A stretch of DNA of 55,433 nt from JAJFVC01 sp039698075 (GTDB taxonomy: Bacteria; Planctomycetota; Planctomycetia; Pirellulales; Thermoguttaceae). Shown one piece after another: positions 19,496 through 25,926 of the stretch (the first letter of the stretch is position 1; the number at the start of each line of letters is the position of its first letter). The DNA is taken from the NCBI GenBank assembly GCA_039698075.1, contig JBDKTJ010000085.1, positions 1-55,433 on the forward strand, given 5' to 3'. The position numbers and the translations under genes are program-made. The notes beneath the pieces are model-generated. The model searched no databases. It was not told the DNA's origin and saw nothing but the letters and a program-made list of their open reading frames with translations.

Positions 19496-20389
19496 TTGTT
19501 GCAAAGCATGACCGGTTTTGGCGAGGCGCACACGCAGCACGACCATTTGGCCGTGGCAGTTGAAGTGCGCACGATCAACAACCGTTTCTTCAAGCTGACG
19601 GTCCGCGCCAGCGAGGGCTACGGTTCGCTCGAGTCGCTGATCGAAAGCGAAGTGCGAAGGGCCGTCCATCGCGGCACGATTCAGGTGAATGTCCGCATCG
19701 ATCGGCGACATTCGCCCGACGACTATCGGTTGAACGTCGACGTGTTGGAACGCTACCAGCAGCAGCTTCTCGCCCTGTTGAGCAAAAACAAGTCGGCGGT
19801 CAAACCGGACGCCCCGCGAATCGAAAGCCTGCTCCCGCTGCCCGGCGTCGTGGAAGACGCGTCGAGCCAGTCGGTCGACGCCATGAACGATTGGCCGTTG
19901 ATCCGCAGCACGTTGCAGGCCGCGTTGGAGAAGCTCGGGCAAATGCGCGTCGAAGAAGGCCGGGCCATGACGGCCGATCTTGCGATCAACTGTCGTGCGG
20001 CGGCCGCCAGCCTCCAGCAAATCGAACGCCGCGCTCCGTTGGTTGTCGAGGAATACCGCAACCGGCTGTTTGAACGACTCAAACGGACCCTGGCCGAGCT
20101 AAATGTCTCGCTCGACCCGGCCGCGGTGATTCGGGAAGTCAGTCTGTTCGCCGATCGCAGCGACATCTCCGAGGAAATCGTCCGCCTGCGAAGCCACTTG
20201 GAGCAGTTTCAAGCCACGATGGAGTCCGACGATAGCGCCGGACGAAAGCTTGATTTCCTCACCCAGGAGATGTTCCGCGAAACCAACACGATCGGTTCGA
20301 AGGCCAACGACGTTGAAATCACCCGGTGCGTGATCGAAATCAAAACCGTCGTCGAGCGAATCCGCGAGATGATCCAGAATATCGAGTGA
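19496..20389 (+). CDS. YicC/YloC family endoribonuclease
   Basis: 297 aa. The family is an RNase implicated in sRNA/mRNA turnover. N-terminus LQSMTGFGEAHTQHD with the invariant SMTGFG; C-terminal DUF1732 with EEIVRLRSHLEQFQ, GRKLDFLTQEMFRETNTIGS and KTVVERIREMIQNIE. TTG at 19496 is preferred: GGAG (19483-19486) is 9 nt upstream and family members begin a few residues before SMTGFG. Directly followed by gmk, as in many bacteria. Confidence 0.94.
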   Translation: MLQSMTGFGEAHTQHDHLAVAVEVRTINNRFFKLTVRASEGYGSLESLIESEVRRAVHRGTIQVNVRIDRRHSPDDYRLNVDVLERYQQQLLALLSKNKSAVKPDAPRIESLLPLPGVVEDASSQSVDAMNDWPLIRSTLQAALEKLGQMRVEEGRAMTADLAINCRAAAASLQQIERRAPLVVEEYRNRLFERLKRTLAELNVSLDPAAVIREVSLFADRSDISEEIVRLRSHLEQFQATMESDDSAGRKLDFLTQEMFRETNTIGSKANDVEITRCVIEIKTVVERIREMIQNIE

Positions 20390-20392
20390 CCT

Positions 20393-20986
20393 GTGCCGGC
20401 AACGTCCAAGGGAAGAGTGGTGGTGGTCTCCGGACCGTCGGGCGCCGGCAAGACTTCGGTCTTGCAGCGGGTTTTTGAGTTATGCCGGGCGCCGTTGCGT
20501 CGCAGCGTGTCGGCCACCACCCGGCCGCCGCGTCCAGGCGAAACCGACGGGGTTGAATACCACTTCCTGTCCACAGAGGGGTTTCTTGCTCGCCGAAAGA
20601 ATGGCGATTTCGTCGAGTGTTTCGAGGTTTTCGGTCAGGGTTACTGGTATGGAACCCTTTGGTCGGAGGTGACCACTGGTCTGGAGGCTGGCAATTGGGT
20701 AGTCTTAGAGATTGACGTTCATGGGGCGATGGAGGTTTTGAAGCGGTTTCCCGACGCCGTGACTTTGTTTATTCGGCCGGGAACGCGACAGGAACTCGAA
20801 CGCCGGCTTCGCGGACGAGGCACCGAGACCGAGGAGGCCATCCGACGGCGGTTGGACATTGCCGACCGCGAGTTGGCCCTGGCCGACCGTTATCAGTATC
20901 AAGTCATCAACGACCGTTTCGACCAAGCGGTCGAGGACATTTGTCGTATTCTTAACAGCCTGTGGGAGAAGAGTCGAAATGATTGA
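20393..20986 (+). CDS. gmk: Guanylate kinase
   Basis: 197 aa. Phosphorylates GMP to GDP. P-loop GPSGAGKT at residues 14-21, the GMP-binding RSVSATTRPPRPGETDGVEYHF region, and LEIDVHGAMEVLKRFPDA. GTG start at 20393, 3 nt after the yicC stop, so translation is probably coupled. The stop overlaps rpoZ by 8 nt. Confidence 0.96.
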   Translation: MPATSKGRVVVVSGPSGAGKTSVLQRVFELCRAPLRRSVSATTRPPRPGETDGVEYHFLSTEGFLARRKNGDFVECFEVFGQGYWYGTLWSEVTTGLEAGNWVVLEIDVHGAMEVLKRFPDAVTLFIRPGTRQELERRLRGRGTETEEAIRRRLDIADRELALADRYQYQVINDRFDQAVEDICRILNSLWEKSRND

Positions 20987-21239
20987 CGAATTGCGAGAAG
21001 AAGCGATCATCAAAAAGGTGGGCGGGCGGTTCAAACTCTCCACCTTGATCCAAAAGCGTCTGGTGCAACTGAACGCCGGAGCCAGACCGTTGGTCGAGAC
21101 CAAGGGCGAAAACAAAATGCAGACCGTCATCAACGAGATTCTGCAGGACAAAATCTATCTCGACACCGAGATGAATGTCCAAGTGGCCGCCGCCCAAGAG
21201 CTTGGGCCGTTGGAGGTCGATTTCCGAAGCCTGTCGTAG
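20979..21239 (+). CDS. rpoZ: DNA-directed RNA polymerase omega subunit
   Basis: 86 aa from ATG 20979, which overlaps the end of gmk by 8 nt (ATGATTGA). Assists assembly of the beta-prime subunit. GGRFKLSTLIQKRLVQLNAG corresponds to the omega core (RF-L-----KR---L--G), followed by the TVINEIL helix. The C-terminal part is divergent. The gmk-rpoZ-coaBC order is the standard bacterial context and strengthens the call. Confidence 0.88.
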   Translation: MIDELREEAIIKKVGGRFKLSTLIQKRLVQLNAGARPLVETKGENKMQTVINEILQDKIYLDTEMNVQVAAAQELGPLEVDFRSLS

Positions 21240-21278
21240 GACCGGTTGTCCTCAACCTGTCCCGTGAAGGAAACCCGT

Positions 21279-21812
21279 ATGAAGGGCCGCGAAATACTCA
21301 TCGGCGTCACCGGCGGAATCGCGGCCTACAAAACCGCCTCGCTGGTGAGCCATTTGGTCCAAGCCGGCGCCGGCGTCAGCGTCGTGATGACGCGATCGGC
21401 CATGCAGTTGGTCGGTCCCCGAACGTTCGAGGCGTTGACCGGCCGCCCGGTCCGCGTTCGCGTTTTCGGCCGCGGCGCGCATCCCCACATCGAGCTGGCC
21501 CAGCAGGCCGATCTGCTGTGCGTGGCCCCGGCCACGGCCAATCTGCTGGCCAAGGCGGCGCACGGGTTGGCCGACGACCTGCTCAGCACCTTGTTGTTGT
21601 CCTTCGACGGTCCGGTGTTGATGGCGCCCGCGATGAACACCGTGATGTGGCAAAAGCCGGCCGTGCAGCGCAACGTCGCGCAGCTCCGCGCCGACGGCGT
21701 CGCGATTTTGGAGCCCGAGGAGGGCCGGCTGAGCTGCGGCCAAATCGGTCCCGGCCGCATGGCCGAGCCCGAGACGATTTTCCAGGCCATTGTCGAGAAG
21801 TTGAAGGGATAG
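21279..21812 (+). CDS. coaC: Phosphopantothenoylcysteine decarboxylase CoaC (stand-alone)
   Basis: 177 aa. FMN enzyme that decarboxylates phosphopantothenoylcysteine in coenzyme A synthesis. Motifs: GVTGGIAAYKTASL (FMN loop), HPHIELAQQADLLCVAPATAN with the catalytic His, VLMAPAMNTVMW (substrate clamp PAMN) and LSCGQIGPGRM with the active-site Cys. Start ATG 21279 with gaaggaaa upstream. In most bacteria CoaC is fused to CoaB; here the polypeptide ends at a TAG that lies inside a heptamer element (GGGATAG), and CoaB is a separate ORF after it. Confidence 0.95.
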   Translation: MKGREILIGVTGGIAAYKTASLVSHLVQAGAGVSVVMTRSAMQLVGPRTFEALTGRPVRVRVFGRGAHPHIELAQQADLLCVAPATANLLAKAAHGLADDLLSTLLLSFDGPVLMAPAMNTVMWQKPAVQRNVAQLRADGVAILEPEEGRLSCGQIGPGRMAEPETIFQAIVEKLKG

Positions 21813-21858
21813 GACCATCGGGATGCTTGCTAGTCCCTGAATCCCAATCCCCCATCCC
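21806..21858 (+). repeat. Heptamer element filling the coaC-coaB gap
   Basis: G-rich heptamers GGGATAG, GACCATC, GGGATGC (21806-21826) include the coaC stop codon. After TTGC come C-rich TAGTCCC, TGAATCC, CAATCCC, CCATCCC (21831-21858), ending 5 nt before the coaB ATG. The two halves are largely complementary and would form an intercistronic hairpin. No Shine-Dalgarno for coaB. Confidence 0.7.
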
Positions 21859-21863
21859 TTTAC

Positions 21864-22499
21864 ATGTCCCGCATCCTGATCACCTCCGGTCCGACGCGTC
21901 AGTACCTCGATCCGGTGCGGTACCTGAGCAACGCGTCGAGCGGACGGATGGGCGCGGCGTTGGCTTCGGCCGCGGCCGACTTGGGCCATCAGGTCATCGT
22001 CGTCAGCGGACCGGTGGATCTTGCGTATCCGTCCGGCGTCGACGTCGTTCCGGTCGTCTCGACCGAAGACATGCTGGCGGCCTGTCGGAAGGTCTTTCCC
22101 GAGTGCGACGGATTGATTGCCGCCGCCGCTCCGTGCGACTATCGCCCCAAAACCGTGGCAACCGAAAAGATTCACAAGACGGGCGGTTTGTTCTGTTTGG
22201 ACCTGGTCGAAACCCCTGACATCGTGGCCTCGCTGGCCGCCGCAAAAAAACCATCTCAGTGGATCGTCGCGTTTGCGCTCGAGACGGACGACCCACACCG
22301 TCGAGCGATGCAAAAGTTGGAGCGGAAGAACGCCGACCTGATCGTGCTCAACGGGCCGGCGGCCATCGATGCCGACAAAACGTGCGTTGAGGCGCTCGAT
22401 CGCGACGGTCGACTGGCCGGTTGGTTCGACGGCGACAAACCGACGGTTGCTCGGGAGTTGATCGCGTTGATCGAGCGGCGGCTCTCATCGCCGCGTTGA
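21864..22499 (+). CDS. coaB: Phosphopantothenate-cysteine ligase CoaB (stand-alone)
   Basis: 211 aa. Joins cysteine to 4'-phosphopantothenate using CTP. ITSGPTRQYLDPVRYLSNASSGRMG is the nucleotide-binding start of the CoaB domain; AAAAPCDYRPKTVATEKIHK holds the conserved Asp-Tyr-Arg-Pro and the catalytic-loop Lys, and IVLNGPAAIDADKTCVEAL follows the NxxxxxxxxF-type segment. It corresponds to the C-terminal half of E. coli CoaBC. The start is 5 nt behind a C-rich heptamer array without a Shine-Dalgarno, so initiation may depend on coupling with coaC. Last gene of the pheA-coaB run. Confidence 0.94.
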   Translation: MSRILITSGPTRQYLDPVRYLSNASSGRMGAALASAAADLGHQVIVVSGPVDLAYPSGVDVVPVVSTEDMLAACRKVFPECDGLIAAAAPCDYRPKTVATEKIHKTGGLFCLDLVETPDIVASLAAAKKPSQWIVAFALETDDPHRRAMQKLERKNADLIVLNGPAAIDADKTCVEALDRDGRLAGWFDGDKPTVARELIALIERRLSSPR

Positions 22500-22718
22500 C
22501 CGGACGGCAAAGCGAAGCCATCCGCGGCGTCGGCCAAGAACCTTTTTCGGTCCGCGCCTGTCCTTTTCAAAATACGCGATTTTTTTCCTTCGTTTTGGCG
22601 CATGGCGTAAGGAAAATGGAAAACGCAAAAGCGGTGTCCGTTCGTTGTCGTTCGACGTTCTTGATGCAGGCCTTCACAGGAACACGATGTGCGGAGCAAC
22701 GAAACGGAGCCCAGACCC

Positions 22719-23185
22719 ATGATCGTCCAAAACAACCTGAACGCAGAAATCAGCACGGTCGTCCCGAACTCTTTTGACTCGAACGGTCAAGAAGAACGGA
22801 TTCGAGCGGCGTTGAAAATCGCCTGGGGCCCGCTGCCCGACGTGCAACTCAAGTGGCTGCGTCGCTATTGCGAATATTTGAACGAGCGACTGTCGTTCCC
22901 ATTCCATGCGGAATATGCCGAAGACATCGCCGGCTATCGGCAGGTGATTTCGCCGGTGCCGGCTATCGGCAGGTGATTTCGCCGGTCACGGTTGAGTCGC
23001 TGGTGCGGCCCGACGAACGCGGAGGCCACGAGGAGTACGGGCTGTTGTGCCGCGTCCGACGAGGCGGCCAAACCTTGGAGATTCCGCTGGCCGACGTCGA
23101 GATTGTCGACCGTTCGCCGAACAGCCGCCTGATCGACGACTATTGGTATTGGTTTTGGAACTGGCGAACCAATCCAGAGCCATGA
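22719..23185 (+). pseudogene. CcbP-like calcium-binding protein gene, frameshifted by a 29-bp tandem duplication
   Basis: The N-terminal frame starts at ATG 22719 (MIVQNNLNAE) and runs through RIRAALKIAWGPLPD and YCEYLNERLSFPFHAEYAED, then stops at 22976 soon after the duplication. The C-terminal frame carries VTVESLVRPDERGG, YGLLCRVRRGGQTLEIPLADV and DDYWYWFWNWR. Removing one copy of the 29-bp repeat (22929-22957 or 22958-22986) joins both frames exactly (ISPV-TVESLVRP) into a 145-aa protein. The pattern of FPF plus an SPL/V-type beta domain resembles the cyanobacterial CcbP calcium-binding family; that assignment is from memory of the family, not a search. Either a recent inactivating slip, a reversible one, or an assembly error. 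Confidence 0.8.
22929..22986 (+). repeat. Perfect 29-bp tandem duplication inside the CcbP-like gene
   Basis: Two identical copies, 22929-22957 and 22958-22986, each beginning GCCGGCTATCGGC and ending TTCGCCGGT. The length is not a multiple of three, so it shifts the frame. Confidence 0.97.
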
Positions 23186-23253
23186 TAGGGACTCTTCTGG
23201 GGCCTACACCACTGCAACAAAGACTCCCGACCCCTTTGTTGTTCTCCCAGCGT

Positions 23254-23934
23254 CTAGAAATCTCCCAAGGCTTGGCTCTCGCGCCGGTCCAGCGTCACCC
23301 GACGAACAGATGCCCGAAAAACCTGTGCCAGTCGATCTGCCAAAGATAACCGGCAGCCCAAAAGTGAGATATTCTCCTCCAATTCTCGGAATACAGGATA
23401 GAGTTCAATCTGGCCGTCTTGCGTTTGAATGAGTACGCCTGTTTGCCGTGTCGCTTTCCAAGGGACATGGTCATGACAACACCACCGACGCAACTCGGTG
23501 AATGCAAGGATATCGCCAGCGTTGAAGCTCTTGCCGACCTGACAAAGTTCAAGCATTGGGCCCGACTTATCAACTCGGAAGTAATCCCCTTTCTTAGCGA
23601 AAGAACGGTTTATAAACCCCAACAAGACCAAGAGGATCGGAACAACCAACAGCCATGTCGTTCCAATCATCACCCAGACGACGGGCTCGGAGAAAACATC
23701 ACTGCCGAAGTATCGTGCAATCCAGGGAACGGCTGTAATAATCGCCGCAACAAACAGTATCCACGGCACGACACACCTCATACGCAACCGACCGGGGCGA
23801 GCCCTCAGCGATTCCGATGTTTCAATCACATCGATCCACCCTGGACAATCAGAATCGCCAAGAAGACACGCGAGTTCCGAATCCTGCGGGTTATGATCGA
23901 AACGCATGAACGGCAGTGAGAAGGCTGTCTCCAC
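23254..23934 (-). CDS. Hypothetical membrane protein
   Basis: 226 aa, not recognised. Two membrane helices in the middle (VVPWILFVAAIITAVPWIA and VVWVMIGTTWLLVVPILLVL, about residues 55-100) split a short N-terminal part from a C-terminal domain with several Cys and Trp (RRWCCHDHVPW). GTG start at 23934 has GAGGTG 7 nt upstream. It begins 6 nt after the small Cys-rich gene upstream, forming a tight three-gene minus-strand unit with the eIF1-like gene. A shorter start at 23907 (MRFDHN) is possible. Confidence 0.65.
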   Translation of the reverse strand: METAFSLPFMRFDHNPQDSELACLLGDSDCPGWIDVIETSESLRARPGRLRMRCVVPWILFVAAIITAVPWIARYFGSDVFSEPVVWVMIGTTWLLVVPILLVLLGFINRSFAKKGDYFRVDKSGPMLELCQVGKSFNAGDILAFTELRRWCCHDHVPWKATRQTGVLIQTQDGQIELYPVFRELEENISLLGCRLSLADRLAQVFRASVRRVTLDRRESQALGDF

Positions 23935-23940
23935 CGTTGC

Positions 23941-24156
23941 TCACCTCTTTTCCATAAGATCCGTGTCGATATTTTCTCTCGGCGGCAGCGGTTCGCTTGG
24001 CGGAACGCCGTATTTCTTCTGACGTGCTCGACCATGCGGACAGCCGCCGAATGTGGCCAACAATTCAATGGACTGAAGAAATCGTGCGAGGCGATTGCCT
24101 TGCCTGGCTTTTGTACAGATCGGGCATTTGGTTTCACAATAGTCAGGATTGCCCAT
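23941..24156 (-). CDS. Small Cys-rich protein
   Basis: 71 aa, not recognised. A CETKCPIC cluster near the N-terminus and a later GGCPHG could bind zinc; the rest is basic with a Pro-rich patch. Starts 3 nt after the stop of the SUI1-like gene and ends 6 nt before the next start, so it behaves as the middle gene of an operon. Spacing is the main evidence that it is real. Confidence 0.55.
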   Translation of the reverse strand: MGNPDYCETKCPICTKARQGNRLARFLQSIELLATFGGCPHGRARQKKYGVPPSEPLPPRENIDTDLMEKR

Positions 24157-24159
24157 CGT

Positions 24160-24489
24160 TCACCCACCGGCTTTCTTCGCTCGGTAGCCCATTTTTTCAA
24201 GCTCAGCGATGATCCGATCCCGATGATCGCCCTGGATTTCGATCCGTCCGTCTTTGACGGTTCCGCCCGTGCCAAGTCGGGTCTTCAGCTTGGCGGTAAG
24301 CTCGATAAGGCCCTTCTGGTCCAATGGCAAATCGGAGATCGTCATCACAGCTTTGCCGCCTCGGCCCTTTGTTTCACGGCCCACTCGAACCACAGTGGAC
24401 TTGCTCGGCTCGTCAGGCTTGCAGGTGCAAGTCTTCTTCAGTTGGCGGCATTTGGGGCAAAGGGCCTTTCGCCAATCGTCATTTTTCAT
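24160..24489 (-). CDS. SUI1/eIF1-like (YciH family) translation factor
   Basis: 109 aa from ATG 24489 (MKNDDWRKALCPKC); a TTG 12 codons upstream is an alternative. The C-terminal 75 residues are the SUI1 fold: VVRVGRETKGRGGKAVMTI, LKTRLGTGGTVKDGRIEIQG and DRIIAELEKMGYRAKKAGG. The eIF1 GxGG and basic loops are intact. E. coli YciH acts on start-site selection and initiation under stress; the same is inferred here. The N-terminus adds a CxxC...CxC cluster, probably a zinc site, as in other bacterial YciH proteins. First gene of the three-gene minus-strand unit. Confidence 0.92.
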   Translation of the reverse strand: MKNDDWRKALCPKCRQLKKTCTCKPDEPSKSTVVRVGRETKGRGGKAVMTISDLPLDQKGLIELTAKLKTRLGTGGTVKDGRIEIQGDHRDRIIAELEKMGYRAKKAGG

Positions 24490-24983
24490 CGTGTTTTCTT
24501 CTTGACGACTTTCGATACGATCCAAGTCTTGCGCCCATCTTCTTCCGCCGTTGGGCGACCCTATCCTTTTCGATACATCACCAACCTTACTTCCATCGTG
24601 TAATCCATCTTTTTAAACTCGCCCCTTCATGATAACCTTTGCCCGTTCATGATTGAAGCCACCCGATCCGGCGCCCATCGACGGGGCTTCGGGAATAGAT
24701 GCAAGCCATCCGTCGATTGCGACATGTTGGTGGTCCGTGCCAACGGTTGGCTGAGCGTATGATAGAAGCGACCTGAGATCAGAAGCACTGACGAGTCCGA
24801 CCACATCTTTCATGAGGAGGTATGTGGCGGCGTAGAATTGCTGTTGACGGTCGCCCCCATATATCCACCACAATGACTGCTACGTTTCATTGTCGGCGGA
24901 CGAAATTGGTGCAGACTTGTGAGCCACCCATGAGAAGGAAGAAAACCGGCAAGAAGGTAACATCACCCAAGAACCGCGCAAAG
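24490..24983. other. Gene-poor region between the SUI1 operon and tRNA-Leu
   Basis: Apart from the doubtful ORF at 24613-24873 nothing convincing is visible. A 21-codon, Lys/Arg-rich ORF on the plus strand (24931-24996) runs into the tRNA terminator stem and is probably chance. Confidence 0.4.
24613..24873 (-). CDS. Doubtful short ORF
   Basis: 86 aa with a TTG start; a later ATG (MKDVVGLVSAS) would give about 65 aa. No family recognised. Segments such as QQFYAATYLLMKDVVGL look protein-like but there is no clear Shine-Dalgarno and no coupling to neighbours. Possibly a remnant of a larger gene. Confidence 0.25.
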   Translation of the reverse strand: MWWIYGGDRQQQFYAATYLLMKDVVGLVSASDLRSLLSYAQPTVGTDHQHVAIDGWLASIPEAPSMGAGSGGFNHERAKVIMKGRV

Positions 24984-25005
24984 AAAAAGGGCTGAAAACA
25001 GCCCT
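24984..25005 (-). terminator. Rho-independent terminator of tRNA-Leu
   Basis: Stem AGGGCTG/CAGCCCT (24988-24994, 24999-25005) with a 4-nt loop. On the minus strand it is followed by TTTTTCTTT. It lies 21 nt beyond the 3' end of the tRNA. Confidence 0.85.
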
Positions 25006-25026
25006 AAGTCCTTACTCTAAAACAAG

Positions 25027-25109
25027 TACCGGAGGTGGGAGTTGAACCCACACATGGTTGCCCATACTGGATTTTGAGTCCAGCGCGTCTGCCATTCCGC
25101 CACTCCGGC
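25027..25109 (-). tRNA. tRNA-Leu (anticodon CAA)
   Basis: 83 nt on the minus strand. Acceptor GCCGGAG pairs with CTCCGGT (first pair G-U), discriminator A. D-arm TGGCGGAATGGCAGACGC, anticodon stem CTGGA/TCCAG with loop CTCAAAA giving anticodon CAA, a long class-II variable arm (TATGGGCAACCATG) and T-arm GTGGGTTCAACTCCCAC. CCA is not encoded. Reads UUG codons. Confidence 0.96.
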
Positions 25110-25431
25110 TAAGTTCTTGGCGTTTCAACGGTTGCGTCAATCGATCTTGTCAGGTCACCTCATGCGAATGTGCTCGAAATCGTAGAACTCAAGTATGCCA
25201 AATGGACGCGAGAACGTCAATCCGGGGCAGTCGGACGCACCGACATCGGCCGTCGCGGGCGTGGACGACGCAACCCATTGCGAGACAATGCGTTGTGTCG
25301 CAATTTAACAACAAAAGTCAGCCCGAAGACAAAACTTTTCAAAAAACGCACCCCGTCGCATCGCGGCGATCGGAATCCGCATTCGTGTTTCCGTTGAAAT
25401 GGCGATTCCGTTTCGTGCGTTGAAAAAAGTC
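25110..25431. other. Intergenic region between tRNA-Leu and the blaI promoter
   Basis: No gene supported; short open frames here have no family features. Contains the imperfect palindrome at 25278-25303. Confidence 0.4.
25278..25303. repeat. Long inverted repeat upstream of blaI
   Basis: TTGCGAGACAA - TGCG - TTGTGTCGCAA: 11-nt arms with one mismatch. It holds GACA and TGTC words like the operators downstream but with wider spacing. Could be a regulator site or a hairpin. Confidence 0.5.
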
Positions 25432-25460
25432 TTGACGACAACTGTCGGTTGTGATAAAAC
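25432..25460 (+). promoter_or_regulatory. Promoter of the blaI-blaR-like operon
   Basis: TTGACG (25432-25437), 17 nt, TAAAAC (25455-25460). The first operator lies in the spacer and the second just downstream, around the expected start site. Confidence 0.6.
25436..25447. promoter_or_regulatory. BlaI-type operator 1
   Basis: CGACA-AC-TGTCG, a perfect dyad overlapping the -35/-10 spacer. It matches the GACA-N2-TGTC form, close to the TACA-N2-TGTA dyads bound by BlaI/MecI. Its centre is 32 bp, about three helical turns, from operator 2. Confidence 0.65.
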
Positions 25461-25466
25461 CATCAG

Positions 25467-25480
25467 ACGACAGGTGTCGT
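25467..25480. promoter_or_regulatory. BlaI-type operator 2
   Basis: ACGACA-GG-TGTCGT, perfect 6-bp half sites with the same GACA-N2-TGTC core as operator 1. Located at +1 to +15 relative to the predicted promoter. Confidence 0.65.
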
Positions 25481-25516
25481 TCACACAAGAGCATTAAATC
25501 GTTCATGGAGTCGATC

Positions 25517-25924
25517 ATGACCAAACCGGAAGGAAGCTTGACCTCGGCCCAGCATGAAATTATGGCCGTGGTCTGGGATCGTGGAGATCAGGGAGCCACC
25601 GTGACCGAGATTTGGCAGGCCACGGCGACACAACGCCGGGTCGGCAGAACCACTATTTTGAACCTGGTCGACCGGCTGGAAAAACGTGGTTGGCTCGTGC
25701 GTCGCGATCGAGAGAAGCCGTGCCACTATTTGGCGGCGCTCGGGCGGGAACAAACGGCGGTCTTTCTGGCCGGCGGTTTCGTGGACGACTTTTTTGCGGG
25801 CTCGGCCAGCAATCTCGTCATGAGCCTGTTGGGCTCCAAGCGACTCAAGCCCGGCGAGGTCGATCGGTTGCGGCAGATTCTTGAAGACTCGTCCCCACAG
25901 TCTCATCAGCACAAAGGGAAATAG
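25517..25924 (+). CDS. BlaI/MecI-family transcriptional repressor
   Basis: 135 aa from ATG 25517 (MTKPEGSLTSAQHEIM); GGAG (25507-25510) is 6 nt upstream, so this start is preferred over ATG 25505. Winged-helix N-terminus (LTSAQHEIMAVVWDRGD, TVTEIWQATA, VGRTTILNLVDRLEKRGWLVRR) followed by the C-terminal dimerisation helices. In this family the repressor is cleaved after activation of a membrane M56 protease, releasing the promoter. Two matching operators sit on its own promoter, implying autoregulation. The stop is 2 nt before the M56 gene. Confidence 0.95.
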   Translation: MTKPEGSLTSAQHEIMAVVWDRGDQGATVTEIWQATATQRRVGRTTILNLVDRLEKRGWLVRRDREKPCHYLAALGREQTAVFLAGGFVDDFFAGSASNLVMSLLGSKRLKPGEVDRLRQILEDSSPQSHQHKGK

Positions 25925-25926
25925 CG

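Noticed and set aside
23419..23919. 166-aa plus-strand ORF opposite the membrane protein
   Set aside because: The minus-strand frame has two clear membrane helices, a good Shine-Dalgarno and operon spacing; the plus-strand frame has none of these.
24931..24996. 21-codon Lys/Arg-rich ORF on the plus strand
   Set aside because: Its end lies in the terminator stem of tRNA-Leu on the other strand; too short to support.
25170..25397. 75-aa basic ORF upstream of blaI
   Set aside because: Arg-rich composition typical of chance frames; no start signals and it covers the palindrome.
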